Shown piece after piece: positions 1 through 9,368 of a DNA stretch of 64,000 nt. Made by a program: the position numbers and the translations under genes. Below the pieces are notes generated by a model. It ran no database searches. It saw only the letters and a list, made by a program, of their open reading frames with translations, and had not been told where the DNA came from. The first letter of the stretch is position 1. Every line of letters starts with the position of its first letter. Origin of the DNA: Oligoflexus tunisiensis (GTDB lineage Bacteria; Bdellovibrionota_B; Oligoflexia; Oligoflexales; Oligoflexaceae); NCBI RefSeq assembly GCF_001748245.1, contig NZ_BDFO01000001.1, positions 3,933,208 to 3,997,207 on the forward strand, written 5' to 3'.

Positions 1-1961
1 GTATTCGCATCGGCCGGGCAGCTAGTCACCTTGCCAGGACAGAAGACGATCGAAGCAGCGCCGAAGGACGAGGCGAGCAGATTGAGTGTCCCGTCACCGT
101 TATCCACATCCACGCGAACCTTCAAACCCTGATCCTGGTCCACACACGAGGGACCTTCCAGGGTGGCCGCACCGATCAGACGATGCTTGCCGAAGGCCTT
201 GTTGATCGCGCAATAGTGAGGCGATGGCGTCGCTGGGTTGTTATCGTCATCATCAAGGCGCAACACAGAAGCATAGGAATCAATATAGCGATCCGTCACC
301 AAAAGGTGCTTGAAGAAAAAGTTGGCCGTGCGCGTCGTTCCTTCTTCAGGTCCGTAGAGGGCGACCAGGTTTCTGCGCAGATCCCAGAATGTCCCGCCAA
401 TGATCTGCCCCTGGGAATGCACGGCGGCTTCCGTGGCGTTGGCAGGTGGATAAACCCGAATGGGTTCTTCGGGCGTCCCCGCGGGATCCACCGTACGCAC
501 CTTGCTGTCGGGATTATTCAGCGTGAAACCACGTCCCACGACGGGATCACCCATCGCCAGCGTCGCCGTGATATCACCGATACCCTCCGAAAAAGCGCCA
601 TCCGTAATGGTGTTCTTGACAACACCGACATCAAAGTCGAGCGCATGCCCCCACTCGTGGTACATAACGTCCTTGATCAGGGCCGTGTTCGGACACGTTA
701 CGCCCCCTACCGCCCCCTGGGCATAGAAGTTCAGCGAACCTGCCGAAAAAAATGCATTACAAAACGGAACTTCCCCCCCATCAATCATATTGACTTTGAC
801 CAGGATACCAGTCGCCAGAATGGGTGCCTGCTGCGGTGTAAGGAAACGCCCCACCCAGTCATTCACCTCCAGAAGCGCAGCATAAGCATTCAACGCCGCT
901 GCATCGACATTCGGACTTGGTGCAACCTTGGTGACACCATTGGCGGCAAAGGTCACAGGGAAGGAATAGGGAGTCAAATTTTGCTGATTCCCGGTGAGAC
1001 TCACCACGGGACCTTTGGCGCTTGTCAGGGTTACGGTGGCCTGAGTCGCGTTGGTGTCGAACGTACCGTTGGCGTCCGCAGTCAGAGTATCAACCTGGAC
1101 TCCCGACATCGGGCCAACCACGACCTCTTTGGTGATATAACTGTTCTTAAAAGTCTCCATCGTCAGCTGCTGCTTCGCGTGATAGCGATTGCCTTCAGCA
1201 GCCAGGATGGTTTGCGTATCGTTATCGAGAATGATTTTGTAACTTTCATCCTGCGCATGGTCCGCCAGCTCAAATTCCGTTGCCTGGCGGAATTCATAGC
1301 GACCATCCGCGCCCAGCTGGGGATAGATAAGAGATTTCTGCCAGACAGGCTCCAGCGAAGGAATGCCTGTCGCATCCACAGCCGCCTGCGCGCTTACAGA
1401 GTCCGTCGCAGAACTGCCCAGAGCGATGGGACCATAGCTGTTGTTCTGGACCTCACGCAGACGATAACCGTCGGCTCCGCGCACAAAGATAAATTGCACG
1501 AAGGCACCGCGGACTTCACGGCCTTCAAATTGCCGTTGGAACGTCACGTAAATTTGATCCGGGAAGGGTTCGTAAAGCGTATTATTGAAATGGGCGAGCT
1601 CGCTCACATCCAGACCAAGCTCAGCCTTGTGGCTGGCGATATATTGGGTGCTCCAATCGACGAGCGAAGTCTCAGAAGGGATCAGACTCTGCTGAGTCGT
1701 ATCGAAAAGCGCGGATTGCCAGATATCAGCCGCCGGATCCATGGCGAGGCTGAACACGCTGCTATCCTGCCCGGTAAGATTCAAGGATGAACCCGGACGG
1801 GGTATGGCCGGATGGTTGAAACCATAGCCGATCCGCACCTGGGCACTGAATTCCTCGCTGCCACGTTCGGCGTGACCCCACGTTGTCACGGACGAGCGCT
1901 GCTCAGCACAGGCAAAGGCCAAGAGAGAGATTACGATCGAAGCGTGGATATGATATTTCAC
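1..1961 (-). CDS. Secreted gluzincin-type zinc metalloprotease lipoprotein, C-terminus beyond window
   Basis: The frame is open from a GTG at 1961 to the left edge, about 653 codons, so the C-terminus is missing. The start is preceded by an AGGGGAA-type ribosome site. Residues 1-18 form a short hydrophobic signal ending in a Cys (LLAFAC), consistent with a lipoprotein although the lipobox is not ideal. The active site is clear: HEWGH at 435-439, then SEGIGD with the likely third zinc ligand Glu459, 24 residues after the first His. This HExxH...E spacing is that of gluzincins such as thermolysin (M4) and fungalysin (M36). The first 400 residues would hold a propeptide and an Ig-like segment. 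Substrates are unknown, but an extracellular or surface role in protein digestion is likely. A small lipoprotein gene lies just upstream on the same strand. The family call is firm; the exact peptidase family is not. Confidence 0.8.
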   Translation of the reverse strand, partial: MKYHIHASIVISLLAFACAEQRSSVTTWGHAERGSEEFSAQVRIGYGFNHPAIPRPGSSLNLTGQDSSVFSLAMDPAADIWQSALFDTTQQSLIPSETSLVDWSTQYIASHKAELGLDVSELAHFNNTLYEPFPDQIYVTFQRQFEGREVRGAFVQFIFVRGADGYRLREVQNNSYGPIALGSSATDSVSAQAAVDATGIPSLEPVWQKSLIYPQLGADGRYEFRQATEFELADHAQDESYKIILDNDTQTILAAEGNRYHAKQQLTMETFKNSYITKEVVVGPMSGVQVDTLTADANGTFDTNATQATVTLTSAKGPVVSLTGNQQNLTPYSFPVTFAANGVTKVAPSPNVDAAALNAYAALLEVNDWVGRFLTPQQAPILATGILVKVNMIDGGEVPFCNAFFSAGSLNFYAQGAVGGVTCPNTALIKDVMYHEWGHALDFDVGVVKNTITDGAFSEGIGDITATLAMGDPVVGRGFTLNNPDSKVRTVDPAGTPEEPIRVYPPANATEAAVHSQGQIIGGTFWDLRRNLVALYGPEEGTTRTANFFFKHLLVTDRYIDSYASVLRLDDDDNNPATPSPHYCAINKAFGKHRLIGAATLEGPSCVDQDQGLKVRVDVDNGDGTLNLLASSFGAASIVFCPGKVTSCPADAN

Positions 1962-2015
1962 CTTGTTCCCCTGCAGTGATTTCGTGTGCCCCACGATCCA
2001 AAATCAATCGGGTAC

Positions 2016-2504
2016 CTAATTGGTCACCTCTGTAATATTCCACTCACAGCTGCCCTCGTTGACAGTCCCCGCCCAGGGAGCACGAAGGATCAAACAATCA
2101 TCAATCACCACGCTGCCACCAGATTGCACACTGGTGTTGGCGCGTTTGGCCACAAATTTAATGGAATCATTCTGAAGGATTTCCACCTTCATGACGCCTG
2201 CGGTGCCGGCTGGGAGCTTAATCCCCTTGAGTTCGGACTGGGTCCCGGTTGGCGTAAAGGGCTGGGTTGCGGACTGGTCATTGTAGGTGACTTTGGCCGT
2301 CAAATTCCCACCTAAGACGGCCAATTTGGTATTGGCAATGACGACGGAAACATCGACCAAAGGCACATTGGAATTGATGGCCGAGCCAGGGCCGGTCGTG
2401 GTCTTGCCAAACCGGCCACCAGACGGCTTGTATTGAGTACAGGACGCTACAATCAAGGTGGACACCATGAAAATATGGTGCATCCGAAGAAACCCAATAC
2501 GCAT
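2016..2504 (-). CDS. Small putative lipoprotein of unknown function
   Basis: This encodes 162 residues. I chose the ATG at 2504 because a strong GGAGGT site lies 8 nt upstream; an in-frame ATG at 2624 has no such site and adds 40 residues that do not look like a signal. The N-terminus is a signal peptide ending in the lipobox VASC, so an acylated Cys is expected. The mature part is rich in beta-prone residues, Thr, Gly and Val and contains two Cys near its C-terminus (DDCLIL, EGSCEW) that could pair. No enzyme motif is visible. It lies 54 nt upstream of the metalloprotease on the same strand, so the two may be co-transcribed. Function not recognised. Confidence 0.7.
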   Translation of the reverse strand: MRIGFLRMHHIFMVSTLIVASCTQYKPSGGRFGKTTTGPGSAINSNVPLVDVSVVIANTKLAVLGGNLTAKVTYNDQSATQPFTPTGTQSELKGIKLPAGTAGVMKVEILQNDSIKFVAKRANTSVQSGGSVVIDDCLILRAPWAGTVNEGSCEWNITEVTN

Positions 2505-2728
2505 GCGTTGACCTCCCCCCACTGGAGTCAAATTCATGACAGACGCAAAATTCCGTAGATGCATTATCGGCAAAAACCTTCGAATCTTGAGATGGCTCTG
2601 AAGCGCCCTGAATTTCCCTGCCATTATGGGTGGATGGGACAGCCGGAGGTCTTGCCTTTTAACGCCCGTCGCCGCATATTGGGGGTTCTTTACCGCCTGT
2701 CCTGGAAGTCAGAAGAAAGGATACTTAT

Positions 2729-4360
2729 ATGGCGAATATTCGCAGTACAACCCCTCCTCCACGCAACGAACCGGTGCTGAGTTATGCACCAGGCACCGCG
2801 GAGCGCACGACGCTGATCAGCGAGCTGAAGCGACAGGCTGCGACCGAAGAGAAAATTCCTCTGGTCATCGGTACGAACAAGGTGATGAACACCAAGGCCG
2901 AACACGCTGTCGTGAGTCCGCACAAGCACGCGCACCGCCTGGCCACCTATAGCGCCGCCTCCGCCGATGAGGTGCAGGCCGCCATTCAATCGAATCTCGA
3001 AGCCCGCAAGGAATGGGCGGCTTTGAACTGGGAGGACCGCGCGGCGGTCTTTTTGAAAGCGGCGGAACTCCTTGCCGGCAAATATCGCCCCATCATCAAC
3101 GCTGCCACCATGCTGGGTCAGAGCAAGACCTCGCACCAGGCCGAGATCGATGCGACCTGCGAACTGATCGACTTTTTCCGTTTCAACGTGCATTTCGCGG
3201 AACGCATCTACAGTGAGCAGCCGCAGTCCGCTCCCGGCATGTGGAACCGCAGCGAAGCCCGCGGCCTCGAAGGCTTCGTCTATGCCGTCTGTCCGTTTAA
3301 CTTCACCTCGATCGCCGTGAATCTGCCCACCGCGCCCGCGCTGATGGGCTGCTCGGTTCTGTGGAAGCCGGCCCCAACCTCGCTGCTTTCCGCCTGGGTC
3401 GGCATGCAGGTGCTCGAAGAGGCTGGTCTGCCTCCCGGAGTCATCAACCTCGTCGTGGGCGATCCGGCCGTGATCAGTTCGGTGGCCCTGGCTCATCCGG
3501 ACCTGGCCGGTATTCACTTCACAGGATCCACGGGTGTGTTCAACATGCTGTGGAAAACCGTGGGTCAGAATATCGATCGTTATAAGACCTATCCGCGTCT
3601 CGTCGGCGAAACCGGTGGCAAGGATTTCATCTTTGCCCATCCGAGTGCCGGCGTTGAGGAACTCGTGACCGGACTCATCCGCGGCGCTTTTGAATTTCAG
3701 GGACAGAAATGCTCCGCTGCCTCCCGTGCCTATATTCCGAAGAGCCTCTGGCCTGCGGTCAAGGAAGGGCTGGTGCAGACCGCGGAACAAATCAAGGTGG
3801 GTGACCCGACTGACTTCAGCAACTTCATGGGCGCTGTGATCGATCAAAAGGCCTTTAACAAAATCAAAGGCTATATCGATGATGCCAAACAATCGAAGGA
3901 TGCCCGCATCATCTTTGGTGGCGACTGTGATGCCAGCGTTGGTTACTTCATCCAGCCGACCATCATCGAAGCCCTGGATCCGCACTACCGCAGCATGAAG
4001 GAGGAGATCTTCGGACCGGTCCTGACTGTTTATGTGTATGATGATGCGAAGATTGATGAGGCGTTGACGCTCTGTGACACGAGTTCCCCGTATGCCCTGA
4101 CCGGGGCGATCTTTGCGAAGGATCGCCGCGTGATTGCGCAGTTGACCCGTGCTCTTGAACACAGCGCCGGCAACTTCTATATCAACGATAAACCCACCGG
4201 CGCCGTGGTGGGCCAGCAGCCCTTCGGCGGCGGTCGTGCGTCGGGAACCAACGATAAGGCCGGCAGCATCTGGAACCTCCTGCGCTGGTGCTCGCATCGC
4301 ACCATCAAGGAGACCTTTCACCCGATCACCGACTTCCGTTATCCCTATATGCAGAGCTGA
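2729..4360 (+). CDS. pruA: L-glutamate gamma-semialdehyde (1-pyrroline-5-carboxylate) dehydrogenase
   Basis: This 543-residue aldehyde dehydrogenase oxidises glutamate semialdehyde, in equilibrium with pyrroline-5-carboxylate, to glutamate with NAD+, the second step of proline catabolism. It matches the single-function ALDH4 type. There is an N-terminal KIPLVIG region, a cofactor-site FTGSTG near 265-269, the general-base Glu294 in GETGGKD and the nucleophile Cys328 in FQGQKCSAASRAY. The length fits the human and Gram-positive style enzyme, not the much longer PutA fusion. The ATG follows an AAAGGA site. No proline dehydrogenase gene is adjacent, so its partner must be elsewhere. It is likely cytoplasmic. 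Confidence 0.93.
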   Translation: MANIRSTTPPPRNEPVLSYAPGTAERTTLISELKRQAATEEKIPLVIGTNKVMNTKAEHAVVSPHKHAHRLATYSAASADEVQAAIQSNLEARKEWAALNWEDRAAVFLKAAELLAGKYRPIINAATMLGQSKTSHQAEIDATCELIDFFRFNVHFAERIYSEQPQSAPGMWNRSEARGLEGFVYAVCPFNFTSIAVNLPTAPALMGCSVLWKPAPTSLLSAWVGMQVLEEAGLPPGVINLVVGDPAVISSVALAHPDLAGIHFTGSTGVFNMLWKTVGQNIDRYKTYPRLVGETGGKDFIFAHPSAGVEELVTGLIRGAFEFQGQKCSAASRAYIPKSLWPAVKEGLVQTAEQIKVGDPTDFSNFMGAVIDQKAFNKIKGYIDDAKQSKDARIIFGGDCDASVGYFIQPTIIEALDPHYRSMKEEIFGPVLTVYVYDDAKIDEALTLCDTSSPYALTGAIFAKDRRVIAQLTRALEHSAGNFYINDKPTGAVVGQQPFGGGRASGTNDKAGSIWNLLRWCSHRTIKETFHPITDFRYPYMQS

Positions 4361-4398
4361 GGGAGCGTCCGGCTTTGCGAACCCAGCCGACGCTGTCC

Positions 4399-4427
4399 TT
4401 GACAGTCGTCGGGTTCTATGTTTCGAT
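4399..4427 (+). promoter_or_regulatory. Possible sigma-70 promoter for the peroxiredoxin gene
   Basis: A perfect TTGACA at 4399-4404 is followed after 17 nt by TTCGAT, which matches only 3 of 6 of the -10 consensus. It sits 48 nt before the peroxiredoxin ATG. No OxyR or Fur-type palindrome was recognised. Weak on the -10 side. Confidence 0.3.
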
Positions 4428-4475
4428 GGCGACAAGTTTCTGTTGGTTCAATTGCATTTGCCTAAGGAGTGAAAA

Positions 4476-5057
4476 ATGGCCGTACTCGTCAACAAACCGG
4501 CTCCCGATTTCACCGCACCAGCTGTTGTGAATAAAGAGTTCCAGGACATCAGTCTGTCCAGCTTTCGCGGCAAGAAAAATGTCGTTCTTTTCTTTTACCC
4601 ACTGGACTTCACCTTTGTGTGTCCAACGGAGCTCCATGCATTCCAAGAGAAATTGAACGAGTTTAAATCCAAGAATACGGAAGTCCTGGCCTGCTCGGTG
4701 GATAGTAAATTCTCTCACCTGGCCTGGTTGAATACCCCGCATGAAGACGGCGGTATCGAAGGCGTGACCTACCCTGTGATCTCGGACATTCATAAGACCA
4801 TCACCCGCGACTACGACGTTCTTCATGAAGACGGCGTGGCTCTGCGCGCCACCTTCCTGATCGACAAGAAGGGCATCGTGCGTCAGCAGACCGTCAATGA
4901 CCTTCCGCTCGGCCGGAACATTGATGAAATGCTGCGCCTCGTCGATGCGCTCGCGTTCCACGAAAAGCATGGTGACGTTTGCCCAGCCAACTGGACTGAA
5001 GGCAAGAAGACCATGCGTGCTGACCAGCAAGGCCTGAAGGAATACTTCGGCAGCTGA
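4476..5057 (+). CDS. Typical 2-Cys peroxiredoxin (AhpC/TSA family)
   Basis: This 193-residue thiol peroxidase reduces hydrogen peroxide and organic hydroperoxides. The peroxidatic Cys49 sits in FTFVCPTE and the resolving Cys169 in HGDVCPANW, the pattern of dimeric Prx1/AhpC enzymes. The LRATFLID segment is also typical. The ATG follows an AAGGAG site by 7 nt. A strong intrinsic terminator closes the gene, and no AhpF or thioredoxin reductase gene is adjacent, so the reductant is not shown by context. It probably forms its own transcription unit. Confidence 0.93.
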   Translation: MAVLVNKPAPDFTAPAVVNKEFQDISLSSFRGKKNVVLFFYPLDFTFVCPTELHAFQEKLNEFKSKNTEVLACSVDSKFSHLAWLNTPHEDGGIEGVTYPVISDIHKTITRDYDVLHEDGVALRATFLIDKKGIVRQQTVNDLPLGRNIDEMLRLVDALAFHEKHGDVCPANWTEGKKTMRADQQGLKEYFGS

Positions 5058-5080
5058 TCGATCCTGAACGGTCATCCGGA

Positions 5081-5114
5081 AGGGCGGTTCCTTGGGGAAC
5101 CGCCCTTTGTTCTT
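5081..5114 (+). terminator. Rho-independent terminator after the peroxiredoxin gene
   Basis: An 11-bp perfect stem (AGGGCGGTTCC with GGAACCGCCCT, 5081-5091 and 5096-5106) encloses a TTGG loop and is followed by TTGTTCTT. Confidence 0.9.
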
Positions 5115-5230
5115 CCCCCGCACACGCAACTTCAATTTATCTCACCCTTCCATTTCGTCTGAAAACCTTGTCCCGCAAGCCTTTTTGTGCTAACCGTCTT
5201 TTGCTAAACACCAAAAGGCAGAGGTAAACC

Positions 5231-8200
5231 ATGTCAAATCCTGGAAGCGCAAGGTTACGAGTTTTGCTCGTCTTTCTTATAGGGCTCGGAGGCCTGCTGG
5301 GCTGCCATTCCAAATCCAGCTCATCACCGCCGCCGGCTGCACCTGTTCCTGATCAACCGATTCAGCCGCAGGATCCCGACCAGCCGCCTCCGCCCAGCGA
5401 TATTCCAGACAACCCCGCCCCTTTGCCAGACGCTTTGACATGCCCCCAGCCCCTTGAAGTCACATCAGCCCCGACCACCTGCGTCCAGACCGAAGCCGGT
5501 TCCAGCGATTGGACCTATATCGAAGGCACCGTCCTGACCTTTGAGCAGCCCGTGATTGGGGGCGGTATACTTTATAACGGTCAGGGTGTCCTGACCTGTA
5601 CCGGCTGCGGCTGTCGGGAGGAAGCGATCGCCCGTCAGGCCAAACGTCTCTCGTGCCCTGATGCCGTGATTTCCCCGGCGCTGATCAACGCGCATGATCA
5701 CCTGGGCTGGGCCGCCGCCAAACCCGGCGACTGGGGTCAGGAGCGCTTTGAACACCGCAATGACTGGCGTGGCGGCAAGCGGGAGCATGACAAGATCCGG
5801 GTGCCCAAATCCGGTGATGATGTGGCCAACGCCCTGGGCGAAATCCGTCAGTTGATGATCGGCACGGCATCGATCGCCGGTTCCTCCGCAGTGGCCGGAT
5901 TTCTGCGCAATCTGGATGACAGCCGCTATCTGGAAGGTCTGATCACCGAGCCGGTGTACTACAACACCTTTCCTTTGGAAAACAGCAGTGACTATGATTT
6001 CCGCGTCGGTGACTGTGCGTATGCAAGGCAGAAATATATTCCGGATATGGCCTATGGTTTGAATCTGATGCATGTCGCCGAAGGAATCGATGATGCAGCA
6101 CGCAATGAATTCCTTTGTCTCAGCAGCGCGGAACAAGGTGGCTTTGATGTCACTGCACCCAACAATTCCTATGTGCATGCGATCGGTCTTCTGACACCGG
6201 ATGCGCAAAAAATGGCCGCGCGTGGCACCGCGGTGGTGTGGTCACCGCGTTCGAATGTTTCCCTTTATGGCAACACCGCGCCGGTGACTCTTTATCGGCA
6301 GCTTGGCATTAACATCGCCCTGGGTACCGACTGGACGCCCTCGGGATCGGCCCACCTCAATCGGGAAATTCAATGCGCTGCGCAATTGAATGCGAAATAC
6401 TATGACTATGCCTTCTCCGATCGCGATCTCTGGCTGATGGTGACCGCTCAGGCCGCCTCGGCTTTGAAAGCGGAACAGCGTCTCGGTCGCCTGGTTCCCG
6501 GTTTGATAGCGGACGTGGCCATATATCGTTCCCAGGACGCGCGCAATCCGTATCAGGCGGTTTTCCAGGCTGAGGCTCGCGACACCGCGCTGGTGATTCG
6601 CGGCGGCCAGGTGCTTTATGGAGATGCGGCTTTGCTGGATAGCATGCAAGCGAGCTGCCAGGAGATCGATGTCTGCGGCACGCCCAAAAAGCTTTGTTAT
6701 GAAAATCAATCCGCCGCTCTGAAAGCTGCCGGCATTGCCGACTTTGCGGCCTTCCAGGAGGCGGTGAAGAACGACTATCCACTCTTTTTCTGTGAAAAGC
6801 CCGCCGAGGAGCCGGTTTGCGAACCTGTGCGCGCCGGATCCTATGAAGGCCCGAAGGAAGAGGATGGCGATGGGGATGGTGTTCTGAATCCTGCGGACAA
6901 CTGCCCCAAGGTCTTCAATCCAATTCGCCCGGTGGATCATGGTCTTCAGGCGGACTTTGATCAGGATGGCCACGGCGACAGCTGTGACGTCTGTCCCGCC
7001 GGTGATGGCGAGGCTCTGTGTGCGCAGGCACGTGCCGAGGATCGGGATCATGATGAGGTTCCGGATTATCGCGACAACTGTCCTTTGTTAAAAAACGCCG
7101 ACCAGCTGGATTTTGATCAGGATGGTCGGGGCGATCTCTGTGATCCTTGCGCGAGTCTCAGCAACCCCGACCTTCAGTCCTGCCCGGTGCAGGCGATCCA
7201 GCAGCTGAAATTTCCGGTGAGTGGTCTCGAGGGTATTAAACTGAAGGCCAAGGTTCATCTGAGTGGCCTTGTCACCGCCGTGGCTTCCACCGGCTTTTAT
7301 CTGCAGGATGGTGAGTCCACGAAGCCGTCCGGCATTTTCGTGTATCAACCCAAAGGTCAAAAGCCACAGTTGGGTCAAACCATTCGCATAACAGCCACCT
7401 ATGATGTCTATAGGGATCAGTATCAGCTGCAGGACCTGACGGCCATGGAAACGATTGCGGAAGGACAAACCCTGCCCCTCCATTCCTTGACAGCGGCTCA
7501 TTGGAATGATCCGGCTGCCCTTGAATCCCTGGAAGGTGTGCTCGTGCGCACGGCCGTCTCCGGCCTTGTCTCGTGGCCGAGCGATGCGAATGATAGCGCC
7601 GCCTTCTATATTGATCAGACGATCGCAGTGGGCCAATATCTCGCGACTTATCCCAAACCTTTGCGCGGCTCCACGGTGTTCGTCAGTGGAATCCTCCGTA
7701 AGTTCTCCGGTCGTTTTTATCTGGAACCGCGCGGCCCCGAGGATATCGAGATGAAGGACCCGGGGCAGCCTGTCCTCCTGGGCTTCAGCCAGAAGCATGC
7801 CTTCAGTGAAGAGGGTTATGAAGGACTCGTGACACCGGCCCTGCACTTGACCATCGATCGTCCGGCACCCGAGGATTTGGAAATCACGCTCACCAGCCAG
7901 GCTCCGGAAAAACTGCGAGTCCCGGCCCGTGTGATCCTGCCGCAAGGCGCCAGCACCGTGACTGTGCCCGCCTTTCAAGGTCTTCTTGCGAACCCCGACG
8001 CTGTTCCGGTGATCGCCCGTCTGCGGGATATTGAAGTGCAGACCACGGTTACAGTTCTGAAGAATCCGAAGCCCCAGTTTCTTGCCTTGGAAAAGGATCA
8101 GCTGCGGGCCGGTGTCGGCGCCACCAGCGTCATCACCTTGCGCACGGATCTGCCGGCTTCGTTCCTTGGGACCGGGGAAGCGATTGAGCTCACCTTCGAC

Positions 8201-8863
8201 GCCGGCATGATCGAGGTTCTCACCGAGCCACGGCTCGCCGCCGGGCAGCAGGAGATCAGCCTGAGTTTGCGCGGTCTCGCACCGGGCAGCACCACGGTCA
8301 GGGCCCGCCTTCCAGGATCGGAAGTCAGCTGGACGATGATCCTGATCGCTCAGGATATCAGTCTGACCGAAGTCTTCTTCGACCCCAGCGGGGATGATGT
8401 TGGCTTGGAATGGATTGAGATCATGAACACCAGCGGGCGCGATCTCGATCTTGCCGAATATGCGATCGGCGCCGGTGGGCAAAACTATGCGAACCTTCGT
8501 TATCAATTGAAAGGCATTTTACCGGCGGGCGGCTGTGTGGTGATCGGCGGACCGAAAAGCACCGCCCAGAACTTCAGCCCGAATTTCTTCCAGGCGGAAA
8601 GCTTCCCAGGCGGCCTGCAGAACGGTGGAACAGCCGCCGATGCGATCGGTCTCTTTGCGATGAAGGCCACGGCGATCACAGGCGACGTCTTGCCGATCGA
8701 TGCGGTGATCTACGGCGGACCGGAGAACAGGGCCGGCTTCAAAGGCCCTGACGGGACCGTGAGCGCCGTGCATCTGCCGCTCGTGACGAGTGGTCAATCC
8801 ATGGAAAAAGTGGATGGCGTTTGGAAATTACAGAGCAGGCCCACACCGGGGACCTGCCTGTAA
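5231..8863 (+). CDS. Mosaic surface lipoprotein: amidohydrolase, TSP3 repeats, OB-like and lamin-tail domains
   Basis: This 1210-residue protein has a signal peptide ending in lipobox LLGC (Cys25) and a Pro-rich linker to about 70. Residues about 95-480 are an ATZ/TRZ-type amidohydrolase with candidate metal ligands His155 and His157 (HDH), His280 (MHVAEG), His315 (VHAIGL) and Asp366 (LGTDW), so the hydrolase looks intact. Residues about 545-655 hold Asp-rich calcium-binding thrombospondin type 3 repeats (DGDGDGV, DFDQDGHGD, DFDQDGRGD). About 665-830 resembles the OB-fold domain of secreted nucleases, and 1070-1200 resembles a lamin-tail domain (LEWIEIMNTSG). A deaminase or hydrolase tethered outside the cell is plausible, but the substrate is unknown. 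A cluster of Cys near 123-128 (CTGCGC) is unusual. The gene is monocistronic by context. Confidence 0.8.
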   Translation: MSNPGSARLRVLLVFLIGLGGLLGCHSKSSSSPPPAAPVPDQPIQPQDPDQPPPPSDIPDNPAPLPDALTCPQPLEVTSAPTTCVQTEAGSSDWTYIEGTVLTFEQPVIGGGILYNGQGVLTCTGCGCREEAIARQAKRLSCPDAVISPALINAHDHLGWAAAKPGDWGQERFEHRNDWRGGKREHDKIRVPKSGDDVANALGEIRQLMIGTASIAGSSAVAGFLRNLDDSRYLEGLITEPVYYNTFPLENSSDYDFRVGDCAYARQKYIPDMAYGLNLMHVAEGIDDAARNEFLCLSSAEQGGFDVTAPNNSYVHAIGLLTPDAQKMAARGTAVVWSPRSNVSLYGNTAPVTLYRQLGINIALGTDWTPSGSAHLNREIQCAAQLNAKYYDYAFSDRDLWLMVTAQAASALKAEQRLGRLVPGLIADVAIYRSQDARNPYQAVFQAEARDTALVIRGGQVLYGDAALLDSMQASCQEIDVCGTPKKLCYENQSAALKAAGIADFAAFQEAVKNDYPLFFCEKPAEEPVCEPVRAGSYEGPKEEDGDGDGVLNPADNCPKVFNPIRPVDHGLQADFDQDGHGDSCDVCPAGDGEALCAQARAEDRDHDEVPDYRDNCPLLKNADQLDFDQDGRGDLCDPCASLSNPDLQSCPVQAIQQLKFPVSGLEGIKLKAKVHLSGLVTAVASTGFYLQDGESTKPSGIFVYQPKGQKPQLGQTIRITATYDVYRDQYQLQDLTAMETIAEGQTLPLHSLTAAHWNDPAALESLEGVLVRTAVSGLVSWPSDANDSAAFYIDQTIAVGQYLATYPKPLRGSTVFVSGILRKFSGRFYLEPRGPEDIEMKDPGQPVLLGFSQKHAFSEEGYEGLVTPALHLTIDRPAPEDLEITLTSQAPEKLRVPARVILPQGASTVTVPAFQGLLANPDAVPVIARLRDIEVQTTVTVLKNPKPQFLALEKDQLRAGVGATSVITLRTDLPASFLGTGEAIELTFDAGMIEVLTEPRLAAGQQEISLSLRGLAPGSTTVRARLPGSEVSWTMILIAQDISLTEVFFDPSGDDVGLEWIEIMNTSGRDLDLAEYAIGAGGQNYANLRYQLKGILPAGGCVVIGGPKSTAQNFSPNFFQAESFPGGLQNGGTAADAIGLFAMKATAITGDVLPIDAVIYGGPENRAGFKGPDGTVSAVHLPLVTSGQSMEKVDGVWKLQSRPTPGTCL

Positions 8864-8867
8864 CAGG

Positions 8868-9368
8868 CTATAAGCTGGGATTGGAAGAATCTTCTGAGGC
8901 CAGCGCCTTTTTCAGGCTGAAATTCAGACGCAGCTTCTGCTCGTTGTCGGCTGACGCGGCATCCTTGCCAGCCGGCAGTGGGCGGAAGCTCCAACGCGAG
9001 ACCGCGCGTTTCGCGGCCTTATCGAAAACCATCGGTGGAACGGATTCCACGACCTTCAGATTCTGCACCGAACCATCGCTGCCCACCTGAAAGCTGAGAA
9101 CAACAAAACCCTCCAGCTGTTGTTCTGCGGCTTCCGTCGGATACTGCGGCATGAATTTAATCCGCGGTTCCTTGGGATCGATCCCACCGGCAAGCGGCGG
9201 CACGTCCACCAAAAGCTCGGTGACGGCGCGAGAGCCGGCGCGACTTTTGACCTTCGAACTTCCCAACGATGAGGCTCGGGCTTCCTTGATCTGCATGAGA
9301 TGCTGCACGGGCAGACTGATCACAAGCGTCACAACGAATCCCACGAGACCGCTCACGACGTATCTCAT
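8868..9368 (-). CDS. TonB C-terminal domain protein (energy-transducer type)
   Basis: This 166-residue protein has one N-terminal membrane anchor (about residues 5-22) and a periplasmic TonB-C fold. The fold carries the family signature of a YPTEAAEQQLEG segment, then VVLSFQVGSDGSVQNLKVVES and a terminal AVSRWSFRPLP block. Such proteins couple inner-membrane proton-motive force to outer-membrane receptors. ExbB, ExbD and receptor genes are absent nearby, and the usual Pro-rich spacer is missing, so a TonB-like stress or envelope role is equally possible. The ATG at 9368 is preferred over an earlier in-frame start because AAGGA lies just upstream of it. It is convergent with the amidohydrolase gene, leaving only 4 nt between stops. 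Confidence 0.8.
   Translation of the reverse strand: MRYVVSGLVGFVVTLVISLPVQHLMQIKEARASSLGSSKVKSRAGSRAVTELLVDVPPLAGGIDPKEPRIKFMPQYPTEAAEQQLEGFVVLSFQVGSDGSVQNLKVVESVPPMVFDKAAKRAVSRWSFRPLPAGKDAASADNEQKLRLNFSLKKALASEDSSNPSL

Noticed and set aside
183..1790. Long plus-strand open frame of 535 codons
   Set aside because: It is antisense to the metalloprotease, has no plausible ribosome site and a composition (Arg/His-rich) typical of a shadow frame.
2690..4435. Minus-strand frame of 581 codons
   Set aside because: Lies opposite pruA; pruA has conserved catalytic residues and a ribosome site, the antisense frame has none.
7088..8506. Minus-strand 472-codon frame
   Set aside because: Antisense of the amidohydrolase mosaic with no signal, domain or ribosome site.
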